From NCBI GenBank assembly GCA_963788115.1, contig CAWBFD010000002.1, positions 62,001 to 126,000 of the forward strand: a DNA stretch of 64,000 bases. The letters run 5' to 3'. Below, in pieces: positions 35,971-44,478 of the stretch. This stretch comes from CAWBFD01 sp963788115 (GTDB taxonomy: Bacteria > Actinomycetota > Thermoleophilia > Solirubrobacterales > 70-9). The notes under the pieces were generated by a model, which was not told the origin of the DNA, searched no databases, and saw only the letters and a program-made list of their open reading frames with translations. Every line of letters begins with the position of its first letter. Position 1 is the stretch's first letter. Position numbers and translations under genes: made by a program.

Positions 35971-36774
35971 GTGAGCGGGAAGGTCGGCCTCGGGGAGATC
36001 GAGCTTGCGTACGACGAGATGGGCGGCGGAGCGGCCGCCGTCGTGTTCGCGCATGGGCTCGGGGGATCCGCCTATGGGTGGCGCGCCCAGCTCGCGGGCG
36101 GCGCCGAGCGCGGCTACCGGGCGATCGCCTACGACGCCCGCGGGGCCGGGCGCAGCTCGAAGCCCGCGGGCCCCTACTCGATCGAGCTATGGGCAGACGA
36201 CCTGGTCCGACTGTGCGACCGGCTCGGCCTCGAGCGCGTGGCCCTCGTCGGCCACTCTGTCGGGACGATGGTCGCCGAGCGCGCCGCCCTTCTCCTGGGC
36301 GAGCGAGTCTGGGCGCTGGCGCTCCTCGGCGGCGCCCTCGAGTGGCCGGCCACGATGCAGGCGGGGCTCGAGGAGCGAGCCCGCCTGGCCCGAGCCGGCC
36401 GCATTGACGAGATCGCCGAGGCCGTCGCCCTCAGCGGGCTCACCGAGGCCTTCCGGCACGAGCTCCCGGCCGTGCATGGCCTGCTCGTGGCCCTGATCGC
36501 CGCCAACGACCCCCCCAGCTACGCCGAGGCGGCGCTCGCCGCCGCACGAGGCAGCATGGTGGATCCGGGCCATCTCGGCTGCCCGGCGCTCGCCTTCGCC
36601 GGCGAGCACGACGCCGTCGGACCGCCGAGCGAGGCGGAGGCGATCGCGGCGGCGATCCCCTCCTGCGAGCTGGCGATCCTCCCGGGCGTTGCACACTGGT
36701 GCCAGATCGAGGCCCCTGAGAGCGTGAACGACCTGCTGTTCGGCTTCCTCGAGCGGGCGGATTCCCCTTCATGA
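35971..36774 (+). CDS. Alpha/beta hydrolase
   Basis: A 267-residue protein, divergent from the sigma factor gene. Catalytic triad elements: nucleophile elbow VGHSVGTMVAERA (Ser), FAGEHDAVG (Asp) and LPGVAHWCQIEAPE (His); the oxyanion HGLG comes early (VVFAHGLGGSAYGWRAQ). It resembles 3-oxoadipate enol-lactonase or haloperoxidase-like esterases, but the substrate is unknown. A 23-codon reading starts in its stop (ATGA) and is not counted as a gene. Confidence 0.85.
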   Translation: MSGKVGLGEIELAYDEMGGGAAAVVFAHGLGGSAYGWRAQLAGGAERGYRAIAYDARGAGRSSKPAGPYSIELWADDLVRLCDRLGLERVALVGHSVGTMVAERAALLLGERVWALALLGGALEWPATMQAGLEERARLARAGRIDEIAEAVALSGLTEAFRHELPAVHGLLVALIAANDPPSYAEAALAAARGSMVDPGHLGCPALAFAGEHDAVGPPSEAEAIAAAIPSCELAILPGVAHWCQIEAPESVNDLLFGFLERADSPS

Positions 36775-36835
36775 AGCCGTTCCCGGGGCCCGGCCGCCGT
36801 CGCAAGCCGGGGGCCGTGGCGATCCTCCTGGTCAT

Positions 36836-36857
36836 CTCCTGAGCGCCCGCTCAGGAG
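36836..36857 (+). terminator. Short hairpin between convergent genes
   Basis: CTCCTGAGC (36836-36844) and GCTCAGGAG (36849-36857) form a 9-bp stem with a 4-base loop. It contains the stop of the minus-strand gene and lies 60 bases after the hydrolase stop. Confidence 0.55.
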
Positions 36858-37081
36858 CGCCGACCCGACCCCGCGCGGTCCCAGGCGTCGCGCATGGGCT
36901 CGCGGTAGAGGGTGAAGAACAGCGGTGCGACCAGAACGAGCACGACCTCATCGAAGGGACCGGGGATCGGAAGCAGGGCGATCCCGGCCACCCAGCGCAA
37001 CGGCTTAGGGATGCGGTCGTCTCGGGCCAGTAGCCGCATCGCCCCGATCAGCCTGACGATGAAGCGTCGCGCTGCCTTCAC
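36851..37081 (-). CDS. Small membrane protein, unknown function
   Basis: About 76 residues from a GTG at 37081; an ATG further in (MRLLARDDRIPKPLRWVAG) is an alternative. It has basic N-terminal helices, then hydrophobic segments GIALLPIPGPFDEVVLVLVAPLFFTLY, consistent with one or two membrane helices. The PIPGPFDE motif with an acidic residue after a proline turn recurs in small uncharacterised actinobacterial membrane proteins. Start assignment is uncertain because no good RBS was seen. Confidence 0.55.
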   Translation of the reverse strand: MKAARRFIVRLIGAMRLLARDDRIPKPLRWVAGIALLPIPGPFDEVVLVLVAPLFFTLYREPMRDAWDRAGSGRRS

Positions 37082-37227
37082 TCCTGGCAGCGTAGACCCG
37101 CTCGGTGCGCCGGTTATGCGCCTACAAGACTCCTTGCAGAGCGATTTTTGCGGTCCCGAGCGGTAGGTAATTCGCATGGTCAAGCGAAGATGGCTTGACG
37201 TAGCGGCACGTGCCTGTGATCACAAAT

Positions 37228-37256
37228 TTGGCGAATCGCTCATGCTCCTCTAAACT
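37228..37256 (+). promoter_or_regulatory. Candidate promoter for the DUF1802 gene
   Basis: TTGGCG (37228-37233), a 17-base spacer and TAAACT (37251-37256) lie about 90 bases upstream of the gene at 37346. The 37082-37345 gap is the least GC-rich intergenic stretch in this part and holds no convincing gene. Confidence 0.4.
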
Positions 37257-37345
37257 TCCGCTCGCCGGCCGGCAGAACGCCGCACCAAACGGGCAGTTAC
37301 TCCCGGCCAAGCGTCCATTTCGATCCTTTCGAGCAACTGACCTCA

Positions 37346-37975
37346 ATGCCTATTGCCTTCAAAGAGTGGGCTGTCACGGTGCGCGCCCTGTCCGAGGGCG
37401 AGCAGCTGGTGACCCTGCGCAAGGGCGGTATTCGCGAGGAGAACAAGCACTTCGAGCTCGAGTACGAGCAATTCTTCCTCTATCCCACGTTTGATCATCA
37501 GCGGAACGACCTGGTGCGCCAGTCGCACCACCCTGAGCTCCGCCGCGCGCTCGAGGAGGGTGTGTGGCCGGACGAGGAGCCGCCGCCCAGGGCGCTGCTC
37601 GCCGACGGCGGCATCGCGCAGCCCGACCGCGTCCGCATCCGGGCCTGGGCCGAGGTGGCGGACCACTGGACCACCGACGACCCTCGGATCGTCGAGGCGT
37701 TGTCCCCGTTCCACGTCTGGACCCAGGACTACGCCCAGAAGCGACTGAACTGGAAGCGCCGCCACCCGCTGCACGTGCTGCTGCTGCGGGTGCACCGGAT
37801 CCCCCGACCGGTCACGGTCAGGGTCCGCGACGAGTACCACGGCTGTCGCTCGTGGGTCGAGATCGACCGCGAGCTGCCGTTCGAGGGCACACCGGTGATG
37901 GCCGACGAGGAGTTCGACCGGGCCGCCGGCGCGATCCGCGAGATCTGCGGCGAGGCCACGGCCGTCCCGGCCTGA
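37346..37975 (+). CDS. DUF1802 family protein
   Basis: A 209-residue protein matching DUF1802: MPIAFKEWAVTVRALSEGEQLVTLRKGGIREE...FFLYPTFDHQRNDLV near the N-terminus, and SPFHVWTQDYAQKRLNWKRRHPLHVLLLRVHRI later. Members are found in archaea and bacteria and have no known activity. The stop is read through by the start region of the next gene (overlap CTGA), suggesting translational coupling with the DUF1152 protein. Confidence 0.88.
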   Translation: MPIAFKEWAVTVRALSEGEQLVTLRKGGIREENKHFELEYEQFFLYPTFDHQRNDLVRQSHHPELRRALEEGVWPDEEPPPRALLADGGIAQPDRVRIRAWAEVADHWTTDDPRIVEALSPFHVWTQDYAQKRLNWKRRHPLHVLLLRVHRIPRPVTVRVRDEYHGCRSWVEIDRELPFEGTPVMADEEFDRAAGAIREICGEATAVPA

Positions 37976-38916
37976 GCTCGCTGACCGAGCTCCTCTCCGG
38001 CGCCACCAGGGCGCTGGTCCTCGGCGCCGGGGGCGGCGGCGACGTGGTCGGCGCGCTGGCCGTGGCCCGCCTGTGCGAGGCGATGAGGACCGAGTTCGTC
38101 CTCGGGGGCGTGCCCTGGGAACGGATCGTGATCGATCCCCGTCCCGGGCCGCGGCCGGTGGATGAGATCCGCGGCGGGCGCCGGATCGGTGATCACGCCG
38201 TCCTGGCCGACGGCGGGACGAGCACGTCCGAGGGGGTGCGCTTCTCCGAGGCGCTGATGGCCGAGCATCTCGGTGCCGAGACGGTGCTGATCGACGTCGC
38301 CGCCGGGGTACACGGCGCCGCCGATGGGATCGCGACGGCGGCACGCGAGCTCGGCTGCGACCTGGTGATCTGTGCCGACGTCGGTGGCGACATCATCGCC
38401 AGCGGAGCCGAGCCTGGCCTGGCGAGCCCGTTGTGCGACGCCGTGATGCTGGCGGCGACGGTCGCGGCCGCCACCGAGGAGCTCTCCCCGCTGCTCGCGG
38501 TCGTGGGTGCGGGCTGCGACGGTGAGCTGACCGCGGAGGAGGTGATCGTGCGGGTTGCGGCTGCCGCCCGCGCCGGTGCCTGGAGCGGCGTCTGGGGCGT
38601 TGAGCCCGGCGTCGCCGACGAGATCGAGGTGGCGGCCAGAAGCTCCTACACCGAGGCCAGCCTGCAGGTGGTGCGCTGCGTCCGCGGCGAGGTCGGCGAG
38701 GTTCCGATCAGGGAGGGTCGCCGCACCGTCCACCTGACCCCGATCGGCGCCCTGACCTTCTTCTGCGACCCGCGGACGGCCCTGGACGAGTGGGCGCCGC
38801 TCGCGGCCGCAGTCGCCGACAGCGACGGGCTCGAGGGCGCGCGCTCGGCGCTGGAGGACCGTGGCGTCCGGACCGAGCTCGACTACGAGCGAGCTCGCGC
38901 GGCGGAGGGGCTGTAG
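37972..38916 (+). CDS. DUF1152 family protein with apparently non-standard start
   Basis: About 314 residues. The N-terminal glycine-rich loop ALVLGAGGGGDVVGALAVARL must be near the start, yet no ATG, GTG or TTG lies close upstream in frame. The best candidates are CTG at 37972, overlapping the previous stop as CTGA, or CTG at 37981. Other features are LIDVAAGVHGAADGIATAARELGCDLVICADVGGDI, SPLCDAVMLAA and VVGAGCDGELT. DUF1152 proteins are uncharacterised; the glycine-rich N-terminus suggests nucleotide binding. A sequence error at the start codon is possible. Confidence 0.8.
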   Translation: MSSLTELLSGATRALVLGAGGGGDVVGALAVARLCEAMRTEFVLGGVPWERIVIDPRPGPRPVDEIRGGRRIGDHAVLADGGTSTSEGVRFSEALMAEHLGAETVLIDVAAGVHGAADGIATAARELGCDLVICADVGGDIIASGAEPGLASPLCDAVMLAATVAAATEELSPLLAVVGAGCDGELTAEEVIVRVAAAARAGAWSGVWGVEPGVADEIEVAARSSYTEASLQVVRCVRGEVGEVPIREGRRTVHLTPIGALTFFCDPRTALDEWAPLAAAVADSDGLEGARSALEDRGVRTELDYERARAAEGL

Positions 38917-38975
38917 GCACCTGGATATACTCGCGCCGGGTTCGGGGGGAGACCCGCCGCAGCGCGGCATATGGC

Positions 38976-41783
38976 ATGGACGGGAATCACGGGGACCACG
39001 CACGGAGAGCGCTCACAACGGCCGTTGCGCTGATTGCGCTGATCGCGGTCCTACCCGCTGCCGCCACAGCGCAGGCTCCGCCGCCCGGCGAGTACCAGGA
39101 GAACGACTTCGGCGGCTTCCGCAACATCCTGCCGCCGGGGGAGAACGGGTTCGCCGGCTTTCAGGAGATCCTCCAGTTCCTGGTCGCCGGCACGCGCCCG
39201 CCTCACAACGACGATCAGCTCGGGCTGTACGCCGACCTCGTCTACGAGGCGCCGGGGCTCACCGAAACCCAGGTCGATCAGCTCTTCAAGGACGCCAGCT
39301 TCGGGGTGCCGCCCGACGATGCCGACGCCCAGCAGTACACCCCGAACTGCGCCGTCGTCAGCTCCCCCTCCGCCAACTCACCGCACTGCGACGACGTGAC
39401 CATCGTGCGCGACTCGGCCTTCGGCGTCCCTCACATCTACGGCGCGGACCGGTCGGCCGCGATGTTCGGGTCCGGCTACGTGGCAGCGGAGGACCGGCTT
39501 TTCTTCATGGATCTCGAGCGTCACGCCGGCCGGGCCCAGCTCTCCTCGTTCCTCGGCGGGTCGAACGCCGGTATGGACCGCTCGGTCTGGCGCACGACCC
39601 CGTACACCGAGGCAGAGCTGCAGCAGCAGTTCGACCAGGCCGATGAGATCTACGGGGCCGACGGCGCCCTGGTCCAGCAGGACGTCCAGAACTACGTCGA
39701 CGGCATCAACCAGTACATCGCCGAGGCGCGGGTGGGTCCGCCGGTCGACGCGCCCGGAAGCATGATCCCGGGCGAGTATGCGCCGCTGGCGCTGAACAGG
39801 CCTCTGGGACCGGATCCGTGGCAGGTGACGGACGTGATCGCCACCGCCTCCCTGGTCGCCGGCATCTTCGGGCGCGGCGGTGGCGGCGAGCTCGAGTCCG
39901 CGCTGATCCTGCAGCGCGCGCAGGAACGCTTCGGCGAGGCGGCCGGCTCGGCGGTCTGGTCGGACTTCCGCTCGGCAAACGACGCCGAGACCCCCACGAC
40001 GATCGATGACCCGTTCCCCTACGGGATCCCGCCGGCGAACCCGGAGGGCACGGCGCTGCCCGACCCGGGCACGCTCGAGGCGGAGCCGATCGTCGTGCCC
40101 GACGGCGCGGTGACGGCAGCGGCCGCGCGCCGCCCGCTGTTCAAGGGCATCGCCTCGCTGGAGGGCGCCTCGAACGCCCTCTTGGTCTCGGGCCAGGAGA
40201 CCGCCAGCGGTCACCCGATCGCGGTCATGGGCCCCCAGGTGAGCTACTTCGCTCCGCAGATCCTGATGGAGCAGGACATCCACGCTCCGGCGACTGCCGA
40301 TGGACCGGCTCTCGACGCCCGCGGCGCCGGCTTTGCCGGAGTCAGTCTCTATGTGCTGCTCGGCCGGGGCCAGGATTACGCCTGGAGCGCCACCTCGGCC
40401 GGCCAGGACATCATCGACACCTATGCCCTGAAGCTGTGCGAGCCCGGCGGGGGCACCCCCACGCTCGAGTCGGGCCACTACCTCTACGACGGCGAGTGCC
40501 TGCCGTTCGAGGTGCTGGAGCGCACCAACAGCTGGGCGCCGAACCCGATCGATCCGACGCCGGCCGGGACCGAGACACTGAGGGCGCTCCGCACCCCGCT
40601 CGGGATCGTCAGCCATCGGGCGATGCTCGACGGCGAGCCCGTCGCCTACACGCAGCTTCGATCGACCTATTTCCACGAGGCCGACTCCGCGATCGGCTTC
40701 GCCCGGTTCAACAGCCCGGACGAGATCCAGGGCCCCGAGGACTACCAGCAGGCGGCGAACCTGATCGATTACACGTTCAACTGGTTCTACGCGGACGACG
40801 AGCACATCGCCTACTTCAACTCGGGCGACAACCCGGTTCGTCCTCCGAACGTCGACCCGTCGCTGCCCGTGCTCGGCGAGCCGCAGTATTTGTGGCAGGG
40901 CTTCGACCCCGAGACCCATACGTCGCAGCAGGCGCCTTTCGAAGAGCACCCGCAGGCGATCGACCCGGCTCGCGGCTACCTGAGCAATTGGAACAACAAG
41001 CAGGCGCCCCAGTACAGCGGCGCCGACGAGAACTGGTCGTTCACCCCGGTTCACCGTGTGGACTCCCTCGACCAGAGGATCGAGGCGCGGATCGCCGGCG
41101 ATGGGACCATGGCCAGGGCCGAGCTGGTGGATGCGATGGAGGACGCCGGCACGGTTGACCTCCGCGGCTCGCGGGTGCTCGGGCGCGCGCTCGAGGTGAT
41201 TCGAAGCGGCAAGCAGATCAAGGACAGGAAGATCCGTGAGGCGGTCAAGACGCTCGGCGCCTGGCGTCGGAAGGGCGCCCACCGACGCGACGCCGACCGC
41301 AGCGGGAGCTACGACAGCGCGAAGGCGATCAGGATCATGGACGCCTGGTGGCCGCGCCTGGTCAAGGCGCAGTTCCGCCCGGCGCTCGGCGGCCCCCTGT
41401 TCCAGGGGATTCAAGGGATGATCGGCATCGACAACGAGCCCAACCCGGGTGGCTCCGCCTACGGCTCCGGCTGGTACGGGTACGTGGAGAAGGACCTGCG
41501 GCGGGTGCTGCGCGACCCGGTCACCGACCCCTACTCGCGGCGCTATTGCGGCCGCGGCAAGCTCGCCGACTGTCGCAACGCGCTCACGAGCTCGCTGGCG
41601 AAGGCGCTTCGGCACCGATCCAACGAGGAGCTCTATCCGAGAGGGAACTGCGATCTCGGCGGCCCCCAGATCTGCAACGACGCGGTCCGCCACACGGCCA
41701 CGGGCGGCATCACCCAACCGCCCATCCACTGGATCAATCGGCCGACGTTCCAGCAGGTGGTCGAGGTCCAGGGACACCGCTAG
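38976..41783 (+). CDS. Secreted penicillin acylase-family Ntn hydrolase
   Basis: A 935-residue precursor. The ATG at 38976 begins a signal peptide ending near AAATAQA. The alpha-chain region (VTIVRDSAFGVPHIYGADRSAAMFGSGYVAAEDRLFFMDLERHAGRAQL) is typical. The autocatalytic junction is at GASNALLVSG, making Ser399 the N-terminal nucleophile, followed by MGPQVSYFAPQI, GVSLYVLLGRGQDYAWSATSAGQDI and a late GGGSAYGSGWYGYV-like end. It hydrolyses side-chain amides: beta-lactams, acyl-homoserine lactones or acyl-peptides. Several cysteines (C125, C138 and later) may form disulfides. No transport or resistance genes are adjacent, and the substrate is unknown. Confidence 0.9.
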   Translation: MDGNHGDHARRALTTAVALIALIAVLPAAATAQAPPPGEYQENDFGGFRNILPPGENGFAGFQEILQFLVAGTRPPHNDDQLGLYADLVYEAPGLTETQVDQLFKDASFGVPPDDADAQQYTPNCAVVSSPSANSPHCDDVTIVRDSAFGVPHIYGADRSAAMFGSGYVAAEDRLFFMDLERHAGRAQLSSFLGGSNAGMDRSVWRTTPYTEAELQQQFDQADEIYGADGALVQQDVQNYVDGINQYIAEARVGPPVDAPGSMIPGEYAPLALNRPLGPDPWQVTDVIATASLVAGIFGRGGGGELESALILQRAQERFGEAAGSAVWSDFRSANDAETPTTIDDPFPYGIPPANPEGTALPDPGTLEAEPIVVPDGAVTAAAARRPLFKGIASLEGASNALLVSGQETASGHPIAVMGPQVSYFAPQILMEQDIHAPATADGPALDARGAGFAGVSLYVLLGRGQDYAWSATSAGQDIIDTYALKLCEPGGGTPTLESGHYLYDGECLPFEVLERTNSWAPNPIDPTPAGTETLRALRTPLGIVSHRAMLDGEPVAYTQLRSTYFHEADSAIGFARFNSPDEIQGPEDYQQAANLIDYTFNWFYADDEHIAYFNSGDNPVRPPNVDPSLPVLGEPQYLWQGFDPETHTSQQAPFEEHPQAIDPARGYLSNWNNKQAPQYSGADENWSFTPVHRVDSLDQRIEARIAGDGTMARAELVDAMEDAGTVDLRGSRVLGRALEVIRSGKQIKDRKIREAVKTLGAWRRKGAHRRDADRSGSYDSAKAIRIMDAWWPRLVKAQFRPALGGPLFQGIQGMIGIDNEPNPGGSAYGSGWYGYVEKDLRRVLRDPVTDPYSRRYCGRGKLADCRNALTSSLAKALRHRSNEELYPRGNCDLGGPQICNDAVRHTATGGITQPPIHWINRPTFQQVVEVQGHR

Positions 41784-41802
41784 CTGCACTAGGCTCGTCT
41801 GC

Positions 41803-42594
41803 ATGGCCTGGGTGGAGACCGAGTCGCTGAGCTTCACGGCCCGCCACGAGACCGAGGACACCGAGTCGGCGCAGCGAACCCTCGATTCCCTCGAGGACCT
41901 GCGGCTGCGCCTCGAGGAACGCTTCGCCGAGGCCCCGGCCAAGGTCACCGTCATCGTCCATCCGACGCCGGCGTGGCTGGCGGCGGCGCACCCATACCTC
42001 CCCGCCGCCCGGATGGCGGCGGCGCCGGCCGCGCGCCGCTATCTCGCCGGCTGGGCGATGGCGACTGAGCTGCACGTGCTCAATGACGACTATCTCGAGC
42101 GGAGGGCGGCGGGCGAGCACTCCCGGGCGGCTCTCCTCGGGACCGCGGAGCGGCTCTACGTCCAGGTGGTGCTGGGGGCGAACAACGAGAAGCTGCCCCC
42201 GCCATGGGGCCCGCGACGGTTCGGTCGCTACCTGCGGTGGACCTGGCTGGTGGAGGGGGCCGCCCAGTACTACGCCGGGCAGGTTCCGCTATTCCGGGCC
42301 GCGGTGAATACTCGCCTGCGAGAGGGAAGGCCGCCGGCGTTCCCGCCCACGGCCCGCGACGCGATCGTCCTCGGCGGCACGCTGTTCGACCTGCTCGAGC
42401 GAGAGCGCGGTCGCGACGCCTGCGACGTGCTCGCATCGCGCGTCCACAGCAGGGGCGCCGGCGCGATGCTCGAACTGGCATTCGACGCGCCGATGCCGGA
42501 GATCGAGCGAGTTTGGCGTCGCTACCTCCGCGAGGAGGTGCCGCGCGCACGCGCCCGTGACGAGGCGCTGGCGCCACCGCTGGAGTTCGACTGA
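41803..42594 (+). CDS. Hypothetical protein resembling a degenerate MA-clan peptidase
   Basis: A 263-residue protein starting 19 bases after the acylase gene. Segments AKVTVIVHPTPAWLAAAHPYLP, then WTWLVEGAAQYYAGQ echo the layout of MA-clan (gluzincin) peptidases, where HExxH precedes a WLxEGxAEY segment. Here the expected HExxH position reads TAERLYVQVV, with no zinc-binding histidines. It may therefore be a non-catalytic homologue or an unrelated protein. No signal peptide is seen. It is possibly cotranscribed with the acylase. Confidence 0.65.
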   Translation: MAWVETESLSFTARHETEDTESAQRTLDSLEDLRLRLEERFAEAPAKVTVIVHPTPAWLAAAHPYLPAARMAAAPAARRYLAGWAMATELHVLNDDYLERRAAGEHSRAALLGTAERLYVQVVLGANNEKLPPPWGPRRFGRYLRWTWLVEGAAQYYAGQVPLFRAAVNTRLREGRPPAFPPTARDAIVLGGTLFDLLERERGRDACDVLASRVHSRGAGAMLELAFDAPMPEIERVWRRYLREEVPRARARDEALAPPLEFD

Positions 42595-42612
42595 TCCGCC
42601 GCTCGGGGAGAC

Positions 42613-43131
42613 TCAGGCCACCAGCTGGTAAAGGGCCCAGACGATCAGCGCGGCGGCCGCCAGCGCGATCAGGACTCCGGCGAGGAGCCGCCCGGGCCGC
42701 ACGCCGGTGCTGGACGGGCTTGCCGATGCGACCGGCACCCCGCCCACCCGGGCCGCGGCCTCACCGAGCAGCGCGTTGGCATCCTCCGCAGCCGCCTCCG
42801 GGACCAGGATGTCGCGCGGCCCGGCGGCCAGAAAGTCCGGGACGTCGAAGCCGCGGGTCCGCCGCTGCACGCTCGGGATCCCGTGCTCGAGCAGCATGCC
42901 CTGGATCAGCTCGGCCTCGGCCTGGTGGCGCCCGCCGGCGACCTTGACCAGCTCGCCGCCGGTGTACTGGGACTTGACCTTGCGCGCCCGCTCATGCGCC
43001 TCGGTGATCGGCTCCTCGTCGCGGCGCCCGACGTATACGAGGGGCATCCCGCACTCGCTGCAGAAACGCTCATCGAGCCCGTGCTTGCGAGCGCAGTGGG
43101 GGCAGGCGAGAGGTCCCTCGACCGAGGCCAC
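42613..43131 (-). CDS. Zinc-ribbon, DUF2007-like, single-TM protein
   Basis: A 172-residue protein. A zinc ribbon CPHC...CSEC (residues 10-28) is followed by a ferredoxin-like DUF2007 module (VKVAGGRHQAEAELIQGMLLEHGIPSVQRRT...DILVPEAAAEDANALL) and one C-terminal membrane helix (LLAGVLIALAAAALIVWALYQLV). DUF2007 proteins are thought to be signal-transducing or adaptor proteins. The GTG start overlaps the stop of the JAMM gene by one base (TAGTG), so it is likely translationally coupled to it. Confidence 0.82.
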   Translation of the reverse strand: MASVEGPLACPHCARKHGLDERFCSECGMPLVYVGRRDEEPITEAHERARKVKSQYTGGELVKVAGGRHQAEAELIQGMLLEHGIPSVQRRTRGFDVPDFLAAGPRDILVPEAAAEDANALLGEAAARVGGVPVASASPSSTGVRPGRLLAGVLIALAAAALIVWALYQLVA

Positions 43132-43535
43132 TACGGCGCCTCGATCTCCAGGTCCGCCTCCTCGATCGCTCCGCCGCGGATCGCGAACGCGCGGACGACC
43201 GGACGTTCGGGGTCGGCCAGCGAGCAGATCAGGTAGAGGGGATCCGGCCAGTTGGCGGCGAGGTTGACGTCGGTCTGCGACGGGTACGCCTCGCTGCGGG
43301 TGTGTGAGTGGTAGATGCCGGCGAGCTCCTCGCCGCGCCGCTCGATCTCGGTCGTGATCCGCAGCAGGTCGGCGGGATGGACGTTGTAGCGGAGCGGGCT
43401 CGCGAACTCGTTCCTCGCTCGGTGAAGGCTGGTCGCCTGTCCGTCGCGCCCGCCGATCAACCCGCAGGACTCGTTCGGCGCGTCCTCACGCGCGTGGGCC
43501 ACGATCTCGTCGACCATCGGCTGAGGGATCCGCAC
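43131..43535 (-). CDS. mec: JAMM/MPN metalloprotease, Mec-like CysO-cysteine hydrolase
   Basis: About 134 residues from a GTG at 43535. JAMM signature is complete: Glu22 (NESCG), H76-S-H78 and S86/D89 in HSHTRSEAYPSQTD, the H-x-H-x7-S-x2-D zinc site. Its size and single domain match Mycobacterium tuberculosis Mec+, which releases cysteine from the CysO-cysteine adduct. CysM, CysO and an E1-like activator lie 3-5 kb away, which supports the role. No clear RBS is seen, and an internal ATG (43517) is an alternative start. Confidence 0.85.
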   Translation of the reverse strand: MRIPQPMVDEIVAHAREDAPNESCGLIGGRDGQATSLHRARNEFASPLRYNVHPADLLRITTEIERRGEELAGIYHSHTRSEAYPSQTDVNLAANWPDPLYLICSLADPERPVVRAFAIRGGAIEEADLEIEAP

Positions 43536-43578
43536 GGCCCAGCCGAGGCTAGCAGCGGGCCAACGCCGGTTCACGCGC

Positions 43579-44385
43579 TCAGTACCAGGCCGATTCCGGG
43601 TCGCGCTCGGGCTCGTGGAGGTCGCCGCCATCTCGACCCAGGAGGTCGGGGTTGTCGCGTCCCAGCTCCCAGAGGAGGTCGTCGAGCACCGGTGGGGAGA
43701 GGTCGGCGTCCTCCGCCAGCCGCTTCAAAGCTGCCCGCGTGGCTCCGCGAACCGGTTCCACCGCCGCCGGCTCGACCAGCCCCGAGCGGAGGGCGAGCCG
43801 CATCAGCACGTTGTCCGCGCAGACCTCCCAGTGCTCGGGATCTGAGACGTCGAGCCATCCTCGGCGCTCGCAGATCTTCGCGAACAGGTACGCCTTCTTC
43901 GCCAGCGGATCCGCGTAGGCCTCGTACGAGGACAGCCGCGGCACGAGCCCCCCGACACCCGCGAGCCGCCCCTCGCTCGCCGCGAGCAGCGCCGCGGCCG
44001 ATCCCTCGTAGTCGCGGTTCAACCCCTCCGCCAGCTCGCGCCACAGGGCGGCGCGCCGATCGGGATCGGCCACGGTCTCGCCGCCGATGCGGAAGAGCTC
44101 GGCAACCCGCGCGCCGGTGATCTCGCTCAGCCGCCTCGCCCGCAGCAGATCGTGCACGCGCTCCGCTGCTCTCAGACCCACCGCCCACATCAGCGCGCTG
44201 CCCTCGTATGGGCCGCGGCCCCCCACCAGGTAGCGGCCGCGATATCCGGTCTTGTGGTCGACCGCGCAGAGGAACAGCGCAGCGTCGGGGTCCGGGACGT
44301 GATCGAAGCTGGGCGGCTCGTAGTCGTCGGCCAGCCCACGGACCCGCTCGGCAACTCGCTCGAGGGCGGCGCTCTGGACGCTCAT
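43579..44385 (-). CDS. Queuosine-salvage-like (DUF2419/Qng1-type) protein
   Basis: A 268-residue, mostly helical protein. Layout follows the queuosine 5'-phosphate N-glycosylase family: an early EGSALMWAVGLRAAERV helix, then VAELFRIGGETVADPDRRAALWRELAEGL, a FxSYEAY-like segment (LSSYEAYADPLAKKAYLFAKI), an acidic Asp in EVCADNVLMRLALRSGLV and the closing LDDLLWELGRDNPDLL. In Qng1 the corresponding Asp acts in base release. Assignment rests on remembered family layout, and an HhH-GPD-like glycosylase is an alternative. It is upstream of and codirectional with mec. Confidence 0.55.
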   Translation of the reverse strand: MSVQSAALERVAERVRGLADDYEPPSFDHVPDPDAALFLCAVDHKTGYRGRYLVGGRGPYEGSALMWAVGLRAAERVHDLLRARRLSEITGARVAELFRIGGETVADPDRRAALWRELAEGLNRDYEGSAAALLAASEGRLAGVGGLVPRLSSYEAYADPLAKKAYLFAKICERRGWLDVSDPEHWEVCADNVLMRLALRSGLVEPAAVEPVRGATRAALKRLAEDADLSPPVLDDLLWELGRDNPDLLGRDGGDLHEPERDPESAWY

Positions 44386-44478
44386 CGCGCGGCAACACTA
44401 CGTCAGAGATTCCATCCGCGGGCATGAGGAAGCGGCGTGTGGGGTACGGAGCCCTCGACCTATACGAGGAGGAAGCAG

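Noticed and set aside
36771..36842. A 23-codon frame starting in the hydrolase stop (ATGA)
   Set aside because: It is too short, ends inside the terminator hairpin, and shows only a basic head with a few hydrophobic residues. Coupled translation is possible but unsupported.
37122..37346. A 74-codon minus-strand frame in the gap before the DUF1802 gene
   Set aside because: Composition differs from coding sequence, there is no RBS, and the interval carries a plausible plus-strand promoter.
39378..41954. An 858-codon open frame on the minus strand
   Set aside because: It is antisense to the penicillin acylase-family gene, whose motifs and signal peptide are clear. High GC at third positions keeps the opposite frame open; its translation lacks domains and is Arg/Gly/Val-biased.
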